Shown: positions 11,574 through 24,962 of the stretch, piece after piece
Numbering within the stretch: the first letter of the stretch is position 1
Layout: each line of letters starts with the position of its first letter
Origin: Chamaelirium japonicum
Lineage: Eukaryota > Streptophyta > Magnoliopsida > Liliales > Melanthiaceae
Assembly (NCBI GenBank): GCA_947650365.1
Contig: OX393551.1
Span: forward strand, 91,796,697 to 91,860,696
Direction: 5' to 3'
DNA: 64,000 nt
Notes under the pieces: generated by a model
Told to the model about the DNA's origin: nothing
The model's database searches: none
The model's input: the letters and a program-made list of their open reading frames with translations, nothing else
Made by a program: the position numbers and the translations under genes

Positions 11574-14100
11574 TACGTATGAATTAGAATGGATACATTC
11601 CTGCGAATGAATTAGAATGGATCGTACGAATAAAATAGAATGGATCGTGCGAATGAATTAGAATGGATCATACGAATGAATTAGAATGGATCGTACGAAT
11701 GAATTAGAATAGATTGTGCGAATGAATTAGAATGGATCGGACGAATGAATTAGACTGGATTTGGATCGTACGAATGATTCATTCGATGAATGGATCGTAC
11801 GAATGAATTAGAATGGATCTGGATCGTTTATCCATTCTAATTCCTTCGTACGATCCATTCTAATTCTTTTCGTACGATCCATTCTAATTCATTCGCACGA
11901 TCCATTCTAATTCATTCGCACGAATATATCCATTCTAATTCATACGTACGATCTATTCTAATTCATTCGTACGATCCATTATAATTCATTCGCACAATCC
12001 ATTCTAATTCATTTGCACGATCCATTCTAATTCATTCATACAATCCATTCTAATTCTTTTGCACGAAGGTATCCATTCTAATTCATTCGTACTATCCATT
12101 CTAATTATCCGTACGATCTATTCTATTTCATTCGTACGATCCATTCTTATCGTACGAATGAATTAGAATGGATCGTACGAATGAATTAGAATGGATAGTA
12201 CGAATGAATTAGAATGGATACATTCATGCGAATGGATCGCACGATCCATTCTAATTCATTCGCACGATCCATTCTAATTCATTCATACGATCCATTCTAA
12301 TTCATTCATACGATCCATTCTAATTCATTCGTACGGATAAATGAATTTGGATTGTGCTAATGAATTAGAATGGATCGTACGAATGAATTAGAATGGATTG
12401 TGCGAATGAATTAGAATGGATCGTACGAATGAATTAGAATGGATCGTACGAATGAATTAGAATAGATCGTACGAATGAATTAGAATGGATCGTACGAAGG
12501 AATTAGAATGGATCGTACGAAGGAATTAGAATGGATAGTACGAATGAAGTAGAATGGATACCTTCGTGCAAATGAATTAGAATAGATCGTACGAATGAGT
12601 AAGAATGGATCGTACGAATGAATTAGAAAGGATCGTACGAATGAAATAGAATGGATGGTACGAATGAATTAGAATGGATCGTGCGAATGAATTAGAATGG
12701 ATCGCACGAATGTATCCATTCTAATTCATTTGTACAAATGTATCCACTCTAATTCATTCGTACGATCCATTCTAATTCATTAGCACGATCCATTCTAATT
12801 CATTCGTATGATCCATTCTAATTCATTTATACGATCCAATCTAATTCATTCATACGATCCATTCTAATTCATTCGTACAATCCATTCTAATTCATTCGTA
12901 CGATCGATTCTAATTCGTGCGAATGTATCCATTCTAATTCATTCGTACGATCCATTCTAATTCATTCGTACGAATGTATCCATTCTAATTCATTTGTACG
13001 AATGTATCCACTCTAATTCATTCGTACGATCCATTCTAATTCATTAGCACGATCCATTCTAATTCATTCGTACGATCCATTCTAATTCATTTATACGATC
13101 CAATCTAATTCATTCGCACGATCCATTCGCATTCACTCAAACGATCCATTCTAATTCATTCATATGATCCATTCTAATTCATTCGCACGAATGTATCCAT
13201 TCTAATTCATTAGCACGATCCATTCTAATTCATTAGCACGATCCAAATTCATTTACGAATGAAATAGAATAGATCGTACGAATGAATTAGAATCGATCGT
13301 GCGAATAAATTAGAATGGATCGTATGAATGAATTAGAATGGATCGTGCGAATGAATTAGAATATAGATCGTACGAATGAATTAGAATGGATCGTATGAAT
13401 GAACTAGAATGGATCGTGCGAATGAATTAGAATGGATCGTACGAATGAAATAGAATTGATCGTACGAATGGATCGTACGAATGAATTAGAATGGATCGTA
13501 CGAATGAATTAGAATAGATCGTATGAATGAATTAGAATAGATTGTACGAATGAATTAGAATGGATCGTACGAATGAAATAGAATGGATTCACATGAATGT
13601 ATCTATTCTAATTCATTCGTACGATCCATTCTAATTCATTCGAACAATCTATTCTAATTCATTCGAACGATCCATTCTAAGTCATTCGTACTATCTATTC
13701 TAATTCATTCGTACGATCCATTCTAATTCATTCGCACGATCCATTCTATTTCATTCGTACGGTTCATTCTAATTCAATTCATTCTAATTCATTCGTACGA
13801 TCAGTTCTAATTCATTCGTACGATCCATTCTAATTCATTCGTACGATTCATTCTAATTCAATCCATTCTAATTCATTCGTACGATCCATTCTAATTCATT
13901 CGTACGATCCATTCTAATTCCTTCGTACGATCCATTCTAATTCATTCGTACGAATCCATTCTATTTCATTCGTACGATCCATTCTAATTCATTCGCACGA
14001 TCCATTATAATTCATTCATACGATCCATTATAATTCATTCGTACGATCTATTCTATTTCATTCATACGATCCATTCTATTTCATTCGTACGATCCATTCT
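10750..14100. repeat. Long-range segmental duplication, copy 1 (about 3.3 kb)
   Basis: Irregular landmarks occur in the same order here and at 48.85-51.98 kb: the + island CGGATACATTC (11445 and 49492), TGATTCATTC(G/T)ATGAATGG (11777 and 49844), GTACGGATAAATGAATTTGG (12331 and 50422) and CCAAATTCATTTACGAATG (13244 and 51390). The offset drifts between about 38.05 and 38.15 kb, so several unit-scale indels have accumulated since the duplication. Confidence 0.85.
11574..13253. repeat. Orientation mosaic
   Basis: Blocks are + 11574-11828, - 11829-12149, + 12150-12237, - 12238-12333, + 12334-12703 and - 12704-13253. The first switch uses GATCTGGATCGTTTATCC, a variant of the CTGGATC junction. Two GTATCCACTC cassettes lie in the last block, about 250 bases apart. 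Confidence 0.85.
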
Positions 14101-14103
14101 AAT
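13254..14103. repeat. + then - block, three-copy segment
   Basis: + 13254-13590, - 13591-14103. The entry at CCAAATTCATTTACGAATG, the ATATAGATCG irregularity (about 13360), the CGAACGATCC variant and CTAAGTCATTCG recur at 45271-45720 and 51401-51850, in the same order. Confidence 0.85.
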
Positions 14104-15663
14104 TAGAATAGATTGTGTGAATGAATTAGAATGGATCGTACGAATGAAATAGAATTGATCGTATGAATGAATTAGAATGGATCGTACGAATGAATTAGAA
14201 TGGATCGTACGAATGAATTGGAATGGATTGAATTAGAATGAATCGTACGAATGAATTAGAATGAATCATACCGTACGAATGAATTAGAATGGATCATAGG
14301 AATGAAATAGAATGGATCGTATGAATGAATTAGAATGGATCATGCGAATGAATTAGAATGGATCGTATGAATGAATTAGAATGGATCGTGCGAATGAATT
14401 AGAATGGATCGTACGAATGAAATAGAATGGATTCGTACGAATGAATTAGAATGGATCGTACGAAGGAATTAGAATGGATCGTACGAATGAATTAGAATGG
14501 ATCGTACGAATGAATTAGAATGGATTGAATTAGAATGAATCGTACGAATGAATTAGAATGAATCATACCGTACGAATGAATTAGAATGGATCATACGAAT
14601 GAAATAGAATGGATCGTATGAATGAATTAGAATGGATCGTGCGAATGAATTAGAATGGATCGTACGAATGAATTAGAATGGATTCGCACGAATGTATCCA
14701 TTCTAATTCATTCGTACGATCCATTCTAATTCATTCGCACGATCCATTCTAATTCGTTTGTTTGAGTGTATGTGAATGGATTGTGCGAATGAATTAGAAT
14801 GGAATGAATTAGAATGGATTGAATTAGAATGGATTGAATTAGAATGGATCGTACGAATAAATTAGAATGGATCGTATGAATGAATTAGAATGGATCGTAC
14901 GAATGAGTAAGAATGGATCGTGCGAAGGAATTAGAATGGATTGTACGAATGAATTAGAATGGATCGTACGAATGAATTAGAATGGATCGTACGAAGGAAT
15001 TAGAATGGATCGTACGAATGAATTAGAATGGATCGTGCGAATAAATTAGAATGGATCGTATGAATAAATTAGAATGGATCGTGCGAATGAATTAGAATAT
15101 GGATCGTACGAATGAATTAGAATGAATCGTACGAATGAATTAGAATGGATCGTGCGAATGAAATAGAATGGATCGTACGAATGAAATAGAATGGATTCGC
15201 ACGAATGGATCGTATGAATGAATTAGAATGGATACATTCGTGCAAAAGAATTAGAATGGATTGTATGAATGAATTAGAATGGATCGTTTGAGTGAATGCG
15301 AATGGATCGTGTGAATGAATTAGAATGGAATGAATTAGAATGGATTGAATTAGAATGAATCATACAAATGAATTAGAATGGATCGTACAAATGAATTAGA
15401 ATGGATCGTACGAATGAATTAGAATAGATTGTGCGAATGAATTAGAATGGATCGTACGAATGAATTTGAATGGATCGTACGAATGAATTAGAATGGATCG
15501 TGCGAATGAATTAGAATGGATCGTACGAATGAAATAGAATGGATTCGCACGAATGAATTAGAATGGATCGTACGAATGAATTAGAATGGATACATTCGTG
15601 CACATGAATTAGAATGGAATGTACGAATGAATTAGAATGGATCGTAGAATGAATTAGAATGGA
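14104..15663. repeat. Segmental duplication spaced 4 kb, copy 1
   Basis: + 14104-14684, - 14685-14757, + 14758-15663. Landmarks shared with 18.36-19.5 kb: collapsed 15-bp units with ATCATACCGTACG, the TTTGAGTG unit next to GGAATGAATTAG (14757), GAATATGGATCG (about 15093) and TGCAAAAGAATTAG (15241). The offset is about 4.0 kb. Three consecutive 15-bp units lie at about 14797-14850. Confidence 0.85.
14797..14850 (+). repeat. Collapsed 15-bp unit run
   Basis: Three successive GAATTAGAATGGATT-type units occur where the eight bases holding CGTACG have been lost. Single copies of this collapse occur near 1390, 2405, 2585, 4300, 7290, 8450, 18530, 21375, 24630, 28435, 32210, 36520 and 63945, usually followed by ATGAATCGTACG. 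Confidence 0.83.
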
Positions 15664-16798
15664 TCCATTCTAATTCATTCGCACGATCCATTCGCACGAT
15701 CCATTCTAATTCATTCGTACGATCCAATCAAATTCATTCGTACTATCCATTCTAATTCCTTCGTACGATCCATTCTAATTCCTTCGTACGATCCATTCTA
15801 ATTCATTCGTACGAATCATTAGAATGGATCGTACGAATGAATTAGAATGGATCGTATGAATGAATTAGAATGGATACATTCGTGCGAATCCATTCTATTT
15901 CATTCGTACGATCCATTCTAATTCATTCGCACGATCCATTCTCACTCATTCGTACGATCCATTCTAATTCATTTGCACGAAGGTATCCATTCTAATTCAT
16001 TCGTACTATCCATCCTAATTCATTCGTACGATCCATTCTATTTCATTCGTACGATCCATTCTATTTCATTCGTACGATCCATTCTAATTCATTCGTACAA
16101 TCCATTCTAATTCATTCGTACGATCCATTCTAATTCATTCGCACAATCTATTCTAATTCATTCGAACGATCCATTCTAAGTCATTCGTACGATCCATTCT
16201 AATTCATTCGTACGATCCATTCTAATTCATTCGCACGATCCATTCTATTTCATTCGTACGATCCATTCTAATTCATTCGCACGATCCATTCTAATTCATT
16301 CATACAATCCATTCGAATTCATTCGCACGATCCATTCTAATTCATTCGTACGATCCATTCTAATTCATTCGTACGATCCATTCTAATTCATTCGCACAAT
16401 CTATACGTTCCATTCTAATTCATTCGTAAGATCCATTCTAATTCATTCGCATAATCTATTCTAATTGAATAGATTCTAATTAGAATGGATCATACGAATG
16501 AATTAGAATGGATCGTACGAAGGAATTAGAATGGATCATACGAATGAAATAGAATGGATCGTATGAATGAATTAGAATGGATCGTGGGAATGAATTAGAA
16601 TGGATCGTTCTAATTCATTCGCACGATCCATTCTAATTCATTCGCACGAATGTATCCATTTTAATTCATTCGTATGAATGAATTAGAATGGATCATACAA
16701 ATGAATTAGAATGGATACATTCGTGCGAATGACTTAGAATGGATCGTGCGAATGAATTAGAATGGATCGTACGAATGAATTAGAATGGATACATTCGT
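15664..16798. repeat. Fine orientation mosaic
   Basis: Blocks are - 15664-15811, + 15812-15882, - 15883-16478, + 16479-16606, - 16607-16672 and + 16673-16798. At 16455-16485 the - to + change is a nested fold-back in which CTATTCTAATT meets GAATAGATTCTAATTAGAAT, a small hairpin-like join. Confidence 0.83.
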
Positions 16799-18350
16799 GT
16801 GAATCCATTCTATTTCATTCGTACGATCCATTCTAATTCATTCGCACGATCCATTCTAATTCATTCATACGATCCATTCTAATTCATTTGTACGATCCAT
16901 TCTAATTCATTCGTACGATCCATTCTAATTCATTCGCTTAATCTATTCTAATTCATTCGTACGAATATATCCACTCTAATTCATTCATACGATCCATCCT
17001 AATTCATTTGTACGAATGTATCCACTCTAATTCATTCATACGATCCATTCTAATTCATTCGCACGAATGTATCCATTCTAATTCATTCGTACGATCCATT
17101 CTATCTCATTCGTACAATCCATTCTATTTCATTCGTAATCCATTCTAATTCATTCGCACGATCCATTCTAATTTATTCACACGATCTATTCTAATTCTTT
17201 CGCACGAATGTATCCATTCTAATTCATTCGTACGATCCATTCTAATTCATTCATACGATCCATTCTAATTCATTCGTACGATCTATTCTATTTCATTCGT
17301 ACAATCCATTCTTACTCAATCGTATGATCCATTCTAATTCATTCCCATGATCCATTCTAATTCATTCGTACGATCGATTCTAATTCATTCATACGAATGT
17401 ATCCATTCTAATTCATTCGTACGATCCATTCTATCTCATTCGTACAATCCATTCTATTTCATTCGTACGATCCATTCTAATTCATTCGCACGATCCATTC
17501 TACTCATTCGTACGATCTATTCTAATTCATTCGCACGAATGAATCCATTCTAATTCATTCGTATGATCCATTCTAATTCATTCGTACAATCCATTCTATT
17601 TCATTCGTACGATCCATTCTTACTCATTCATACGATCCATTCGTATCCATTCTAATTCATTCGTACGATCTATTCTAATTCATTCGTACGATCCTACGAA
17701 TGAATTAGAATAGATTGTGCGAATGAATTAGAATGGATCTGGATCATGTATCCATTCTAATTCATTCGTACGACCCATTCTAATTCATTCGTACGATCCA
17801 TTCTAATTCATTTGCACAATCGATTCTAATTCATTCGTACGATCCATTCTATCTCATTCGTACAATCCATTCTATTTCATTCGTACGATCTATTCTAATT
17901 CATTCGTACGATCCATTCTAATTCATTCGCACGATCCATTCTAATTCATTCGTACGATCCATTCGTACGATCAATTCTATTTCATTCGTACGATCCATTC
18001 TAATTCATTCGCACGATCCATTCTAGTTCATTCATACGATCCATTCTAATTCATTCGTACGATCTATATTCTAATTCATTCGCACGATCCATTCTATCTC
18101 ATTCGTACAATCCATTCTAATTCATTCGTACGATCCATTCTGATTCATTCGCACGATCCATTCTAATTCATTCGCACGATCCATTCTAATTCATTCGTAC
18201 GATCCATTCTAATTCATTCATACGATCCATTCTAATTCATTCGTACGATCCATTCTAATTCATGCGCACAATCTATTCTAATTCATTTGCACAATCTATT
18301 CTAATTCATTCGTACGATCCATTCTAATTCATTCGTACGATCCATTCTAA
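16799..18350 (-). repeat. Satellite block, mainly -
   Basis: A - run with a two-unit + insertion at 17693-17746 that begins GATCCTACGAATG and ends in the GATCTGGATCATGTATCC junction. A reversed GAGTAAG marker cassette is at 17275-17340. Positions 17961-18075 hold a landmark group (CGTACGATCAATTC, CTAGTTC, CTATATTC) repeated at 37.64 and 54.05 kb. Confidence 0.87.
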
Positions 18351-20642
18351 TTAGAATGGATACATTCGTACGATCGAATTAGAATGGATCGTACGAATGA
18401 ATTAGAATGGATCGTGCGAATGAATTAGAATGGATCGTACGAATGAAATAGAATGGATTCGTACGAATAAATTAGAATGGATCGTACGAATGAATTAGAA
18501 TGGATCGTACGAATTAATTAGAATGGATTGAATTAGAATGAATCGTACGAATGAATTAGAATGAATCATACCGTACGAATGAATTAGAATGGATCGTACG
18601 AATGAAATAGAATGGATCGTATGAATGAATTAGAATGGATCGTGCGAAAGAATTAGAATGGATCGTACGATTGAATTAGAATGGATTCGCACGAATGTAT
18701 CCATTCTAATTCATTCGTACGATCCATTCTAATTCATTCGCACGATCCATTCTAATTCATTCGCACGAATGTATCCATTCTAATTCATTCGTTTGAGTGA
18801 ATGCGAATGGATCGTGCGAATGAATTAGAATGGAATGAATTAGAATGGATTGAATTAGAATGGATTGTACGAATAAATTAGAATGGATCGTATGAATGAA
18901 TTAGAATGGATCGTACGAATGAGTAAGAATGGATCGTGCGAATGAATTAGAATGGATTGTACGAATGAATTAGAATGGATCGTACGAATGAATTAGAATG
19001 GATCGTACGAAGGAATTAGAATGGATCGTACGAATGAATTAGAATGGATCGTGCGAATAAATTAGAGTGGATCGTATGAATGAATTAGAATGGATCGTGC
19101 GAATGAATTAGAATATGGATCGTACGAAGGAATTAGAATGAATCATACGAATAAATTAGAATGGATCGTGCGAATGAATTATAATGGATCGTACGAATGA
19201 AATAGAATGGATTCGCACGATTGAATCGTATGAATGAATTAGAATGGATACATTCATGCAAAAGAATTAGAATGGATTGTATGAATGAATTAGAATGGAT
19301 CGTTTGAGTGAATGCGAATGGATCGTGCGAATCAATTAGAATGGAATGAATTAGAATGGATTGAATTAGAATGAATCGTACGAATGAATTAGAATGGATC
19401 GTACAAATGAATTTGAATGGATCGTACGAATGAATTAGAATAGATTGTGCGAATGAATTAGAATGGATCGTACGAATGAATTAGAATGGATCGTACGAAT
19501 GAATTAGAATGGATCGTATGAATGAATTAGAATGGATCGTACGAATGAATTAGAATGGATCGTACGAATGAATTAGAGAGGATACATTCGTACAAATAAA
19601 TTAGAATGGATCGTACGAATGAATTAGAGTGGATACGTTCGTGCAAAAGAATTAGAATGGATTGTATGAATGAATTAGATTGGATCATACGAATGAATTA
19701 GAATGGATCGTATGAATGAAATAGAATGGATTAGAATGAATTAGAATGGATCGTATGAATGAATTAGAATAGATCATACGAATGAAATAGAATGGATTCG
19801 CACGAATGTATCCATTCTAATTCAATGGATCGTGCGAATGAATTAGAATGGAACGTACGAATGAATTAGAATGGCTCGTACGAAGGAATTAGAATGGATC
19901 GTACGACTGAATTAGAATGGATCGTACGAATGAATTAGAATGGATCGTACTAATGAATTAGAATAGATTGTGCGAATGAATTAAAATGGATCGTACGAAT
20001 GAATTAGAATGGATCGTACGAATGAATTAGAATGAATTAGAATGGATCGTACGAATGAATTAGAATGGATCGTACGAATGAAATAGAATGGATCATATGA
20101 ATGAATTAGAATGGATCATGCGAATGAATTAGAATGGATCGTACGAATGAAATAGAATAGATTCGCACGAATGTATCCATTCTAATTCAATGGATCGTGC
20201 GAATGAATTAGAATGGATCATACGAATGAATTAGAATGGCTCGTACGAAGGAATTAGAATGGATCGTTTGAATGAATTAGAATGGATCGTACGAATGAAT
20301 TAGCATGGATCGTACGAAGGAATTAGAATGGATCGTACGAATGAATTAGAGTTGATACATTCGTGTGAATGAATTAAAATGGATAATACGAATGAATTAG
20401 AAGGGATTGTATGAATGAATTAGAATAGATCGTGTGAATGAATTAGAGTTGATACATTCGTGTGAATGAATTAAAATGGATAATACGAATGAATTAGAAT
20501 GGATTGTACGCATGAATTAGAATGGATCGTATGAATGAAATAGAATGGATCGTACGAATGTATTGGAATGGATCGTACGAATGAATTAGAATGGATCATG
20601 CGAATGAATTAGAATGGGTCGTACGAATGAATTAGAATGGAT
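18351..20642. repeat. Mainly + block; 4-kb-spaced copy 2 and 13.8-kb-spaced copy
   Basis: + 18351-18684, - 18685-18790, + 18791-20642 with micro-inversions at 19800-19825 and 20163-20188. Positions 18360-19500 repeat 14.1-15.5 kb. Positions 19.7-20.64 kb repeat 5.9-6.66 kb, but with about 190 extra bases (GTTGATACATTCGTGTG units near 20.34 and 20.45 kb doubled). Confidence 0.85.
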
Positions 20643-21330
20643 ACACGATCCAGATCCATTCTAATTCATTCGCACAATCTATTCTAATTCATTCATAGGA
20701 TCCATTCTAATTCATTACTACGATCCATTTTAATTCATTCGCACGATCCATTCTAATTCATTCGTACGATCCATTCTAATTCATTCGCACGATCCATTCT
20801 AATTCATTCATACGATCCATTCTAATTCATTCGCACGAATGTATCCATTCTAAATGAATTAGAATGGATCGTACGAATGAGTAAGAATGGATCGTGCGAA
20901 TGAATTAGAATAGATCATATGAATGAATTAGAATGGATCGTATGAATGAATTAGAATGGATCGTGCAAATAAATTAGAATGGATCGTATGAATGAATTAG
21001 AATCGATCGTACGAATGAATTAGAATGGATCATGCGAATGAATTAGAATGGATCGTGCGAATGAATTAGAATGGATCGTACGAATGAAATAGAATGGATT
21101 GTACGAATGAGATAGAATGGATCGTACGAATGACTTAGAATGGATAATTCATGCGAATGAATTAGAATGGATCATACGAATGAATTAGAATGGATTCATT
21201 CGTGTGAATGAATTAGAATGGATCGTACGAATGAGTAAGAATGGATCGTATGAATGAATTAGAATGGATTGAATTAGAATGAATCGTATGAATGAATTAG
21301 AATGGATCGTACGAATGAATTAGAATGGAT
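20620..21330. repeat. Segmental duplication, copy C
   Basis: The third copy of the 6640 segment. The - part is 20643-20852 and + follows from 20853. It matches 6661 onward at a constant offset of 13,980 through about 21330, including GACTTAGAATGGATAATTC and GGATTCATTCGTG. Confidence 0.85.
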
Positions 21331-22021
21331 CGTATGAATGAATTAGAATGGATCGTACGATTGAATTAGAATGGATTGAATTAGAATGAATCGTACGAAT
21401 GAATTAGAATGAATAATACCGTACGAATGAATTAGAATGGATCATACGAAGGAATTAGAATGGATCGTGCGAATAAATTAGAATGGATCGTATGAATGAA
21501 TTAGAATAGATCGTACGAATGAATTAGAATGGATCGTACGAATGAATTAGAATGGATACATTCGTGCGAATGAATTAAAATGGATCGTATGAATGAATTA
21601 GATTGGATCGTATGCATGAATTACAATGGATCGTGCGATTGAATTAGAATGGATCGTACGAATGAATTAGAATGGATCGAACGAATGAATTAGAATGGAT
21701 ACATTCGTGCAAAAGAATTAGAATGGATTGTATGAATGAATTAGAATTGATCGTGCGAATGAATTAGAATGGATCGTATGAATGAATTAGAATGGATACA
21801 TTCGTGCGAATGAATTAGAATGGATCGTATGAATGAATTAGATTGGACCGTATGCATGAATTAGAATGGATCGTGCGAATGAATTAGAATGGATCGGACG
21901 AATGAATTAGAATGGATCGAACGAATGAATTAGAATGGATCATACGAATGAGTAAGAATGGATCGTACGAATGAATTAGAATGGTTCGTACGAATGAATT
22001 ATAATGGATCGTACGAATGAA
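21331..22021 (+). repeat. Satellite block, +
   Basis: Continues the + run that began at 20853. It contains a local duplication of about 240 bases: GTATGCATGAATTA with ATCGAACG occurs at about 21610-21680 and again at 21850-21920. Confidence 0.83.
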
Positions 22022-23453
22022 TTCGAATGTATCCATTATAATTCATTCATACGATCCATTCTATCTCATTCGTACTATACATTCTAATTCATTCGTACGA
22101 TCCATTCTAATTCATTCGCACGATCCATTCTATCTCATTCGTACAATCCATTCTAATTCAATCCATTCTAATTCATTCGTACGATCCATTCTAATTCATT
22201 CGTACGATCCATTCAAATTCATTCGTACGATTCATTCTAATTACTTCGTACGATCCATATTCTAATTCATTCGCACGATCCATTCTAATTCATTCATACG
22301 ATCAATTCTAATTTATTCGCACGATCCATACTAATTAATTCGTACGATCCATTCTAATTCCTTCGTACGATCCATTCTAATTCATTCGTACGATCCATTC
22401 TAATTCATTCGTACGATCCATTCTAATTCCTTCGTACGATCCATTCTAATTAATTCGTACGATCCATTCTAATTCATTCGTACGATCCATTCTAATTCCT
22501 TCATACGATCCATTCTAATTCACTCGCACGATCCATTGAATTAGAATGGATACATTCGTGCGAATCCATTCTATTTCATTCGTACGATCCATTCTAATTC
22601 ATTCGCACGATCCATTCTAATTCATTCATACGATCCATTCTATTTCATTCGTACGATCCATTCTATTTCATTCATACGATCCATTCTAATTCATTCGTAC
22701 GATCCATTCTAATTCATTCGTATGATCCATTCTAATTCATTCGTACGATCCATTCTAATTCATTCGCACAATCTTTTCTAATTCATTCGTACGATCCATT
22801 CTAATTCATTCGTACGATCCATTCTAATTCATTCGTACGATCTAATCTAATTCATTCGTACGATCCATTCTAATTCATTCGCACGATCCATTCTAATTCA
22901 TTCGCACGATCCATTCTAATTCATTCATACGATCCATTCTAATTCCTTCGTACGATCCATTCTAATTCATTCGTACGATCCATTCTAATTCATTCGCACG
23001 ATCCATTCTAATTCATGCATACGATCCATTCTAATTCATTCGTACGATCCATTCTAATTCATTCGCACGATCCATTCTATTTCATTCGTATGATCCATTC
23101 TATTTCATTCGCACAGTCTATTCTAATTCATTCATACGATCCATTCTAATTCATTCGTACGAATGTATCAACTCTAATTCATTCGTACGATCGATTCTAT
23201 TTCATTCGCACGATCCATTCTATTTCATTCGTACGATCCATTCTAATTCCTTTGTACGATCCATTTTAATTCATTCGCACGATCCATTCTAATTCATTCA
23301 TACGATCCATTCTAATTCATTCGTACGATCCATTCTAATTCCTTCGTACGATCCAGTCTAATTCATTCGTACGATCCATTCTTACTCATTCGTACGATCC
23401 ATTCTAATTCATTCATACAATCCATTCTAATTCTTTTGCACGAATGTATCCAT
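22022..23453 (-). repeat. Satellite block, - orientation
   Basis: A - run with one + island at 22537-22560. The sequence around 22130-22300 (CTATCTCATTCGTACAATCC, then a collapsed unit, then CCATATTC) recurs at 39.39-39.55 kb, offset about 17.26 kb. It closes with the CCATTAGAATAAATTAG fold-back, as at 4230. Confidence 0.87.
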
Positions 23454-24962
23454 TAGAATAAATTAGAATGGATCGTACGAATTAATTAGAATGGATCGTG
23501 CGAATGAATTAGAATGGATCATATGAATGAATTAGAATGGATCGTATGAATGAATTAGAATGGATCGTGCGAATAAATTAGAATGGATCGTATGAATGAA
23601 TTAGAATAGATTGTGCGAATGAATTAGAATGGATCATACGAATGAAATAGAATGGATCGTGCGAATGAATTAGAATGGATCGTACGAATGAATTAGAATG
23701 GATCGTATGCATGAATTAGAATGGATCGTGCGAATGAATTAGAATGGATCGTACGAATGAATTAGAATGGATCGTATGAAGGAATTAGAATGGATCGTAT
23801 GAATGAATTAGAATGGATCGTGCGAATGAATTAGAATGGATTGTACGAATGAATTAGAATGGATCGTACGAATGAATTAGAATGGATCGTACGAATGAAT
23901 AAGAATGGATCGTACTAATGAATTAGAATAGATTGCACGAATGAATTAGAATGGATCGTACGAATGAATTAGAATGGATCGTATGAATGAATTAGACTGG
24001 ATCGTATTAATGAATTAGAATGGATCGTACGAATGAATTAGAAAGGATCATACGAAGGAATTAGAATGGATCGTACGAATGAATTAGAATGGATCGTACG
24101 AATAAATTAGAATGGATCATACGAATGAATTAGAATGGATCGTATGAATGAATTAGAATGGATCGTACGAATGAATTAGAATGGATCGTACGAATGAATT
24201 AAAATAGATTGTGCGAATGAATTAGAATGGATCGTGCGAATGAATTAGAATGGATCGTACGAATGAATTAGAATGGATCATGCTAATGAATGAATTAGAA
24301 TAGATCGTGCGAATGAATTAGAATGGATCGTACGAATGAGTAAGAATGGATCGTGCGAATGAATTAGAATGGATCGTACGAATGAAATAGAATGGATAGT
24401 TCGAATGAGATAGAATGGATCGTACGAATGAATTAGAATGGATACATTCATGCGAATGAATTAGAATGGATCATACGAATGATTTAGAATGGATTCATTC
24501 ATGCGAATGAATTTGAATGGATCGTACGAATGAGTAAGAATGGATCGTACGAATAAATTAGAATGGATTAAGTTAGAATGAATCGTACGAATGAATTAGA
24601 ATGGATCGTACGAATGAATTAGAATGGATTGAATTAGAATGAATCGTACGAATGAATTAGAATGAATCATACCGTACGAATGAATTATAATGGATCATAC
24701 GAAGGAATTAGAATGGATCGTACGAATGAATTAGAATGGATTGTACGAATGAATTAGAATGGATCGTACGAAGGAATTAGAATGGATCGTACGAAGGAAT
24801 TAGAATGGATAGTACGAATGAATTAGAATGGATACCTTCGTGCAAATGAATTAGAATGGATCGTACGAATGAGTAAGAATGGATCGTACGAATGAAATAG
24901 AATGGATCGTATGAATGAATTAGAATGGATCGTATGAATAAATTAGAATGGATACATTCGTG
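23454..24962 (+). repeat. Satellite block, +, left flank of the higher-order repeat
   Basis: A + run. From about 24.18 kb it matches the last part of the higher-order unit (27.96-28.74 and 31.74-32.54 kb). The marker TGCTAATGAATGAATT is at 24281, 28064 and 31838. Confidence 0.88.

Noticed and set aside
16450-16490. Hairpin as an intrinsic terminator
   Set aside because: No T-run follows, no gene precedes it, and similar fold-backs occur at many strand switches.
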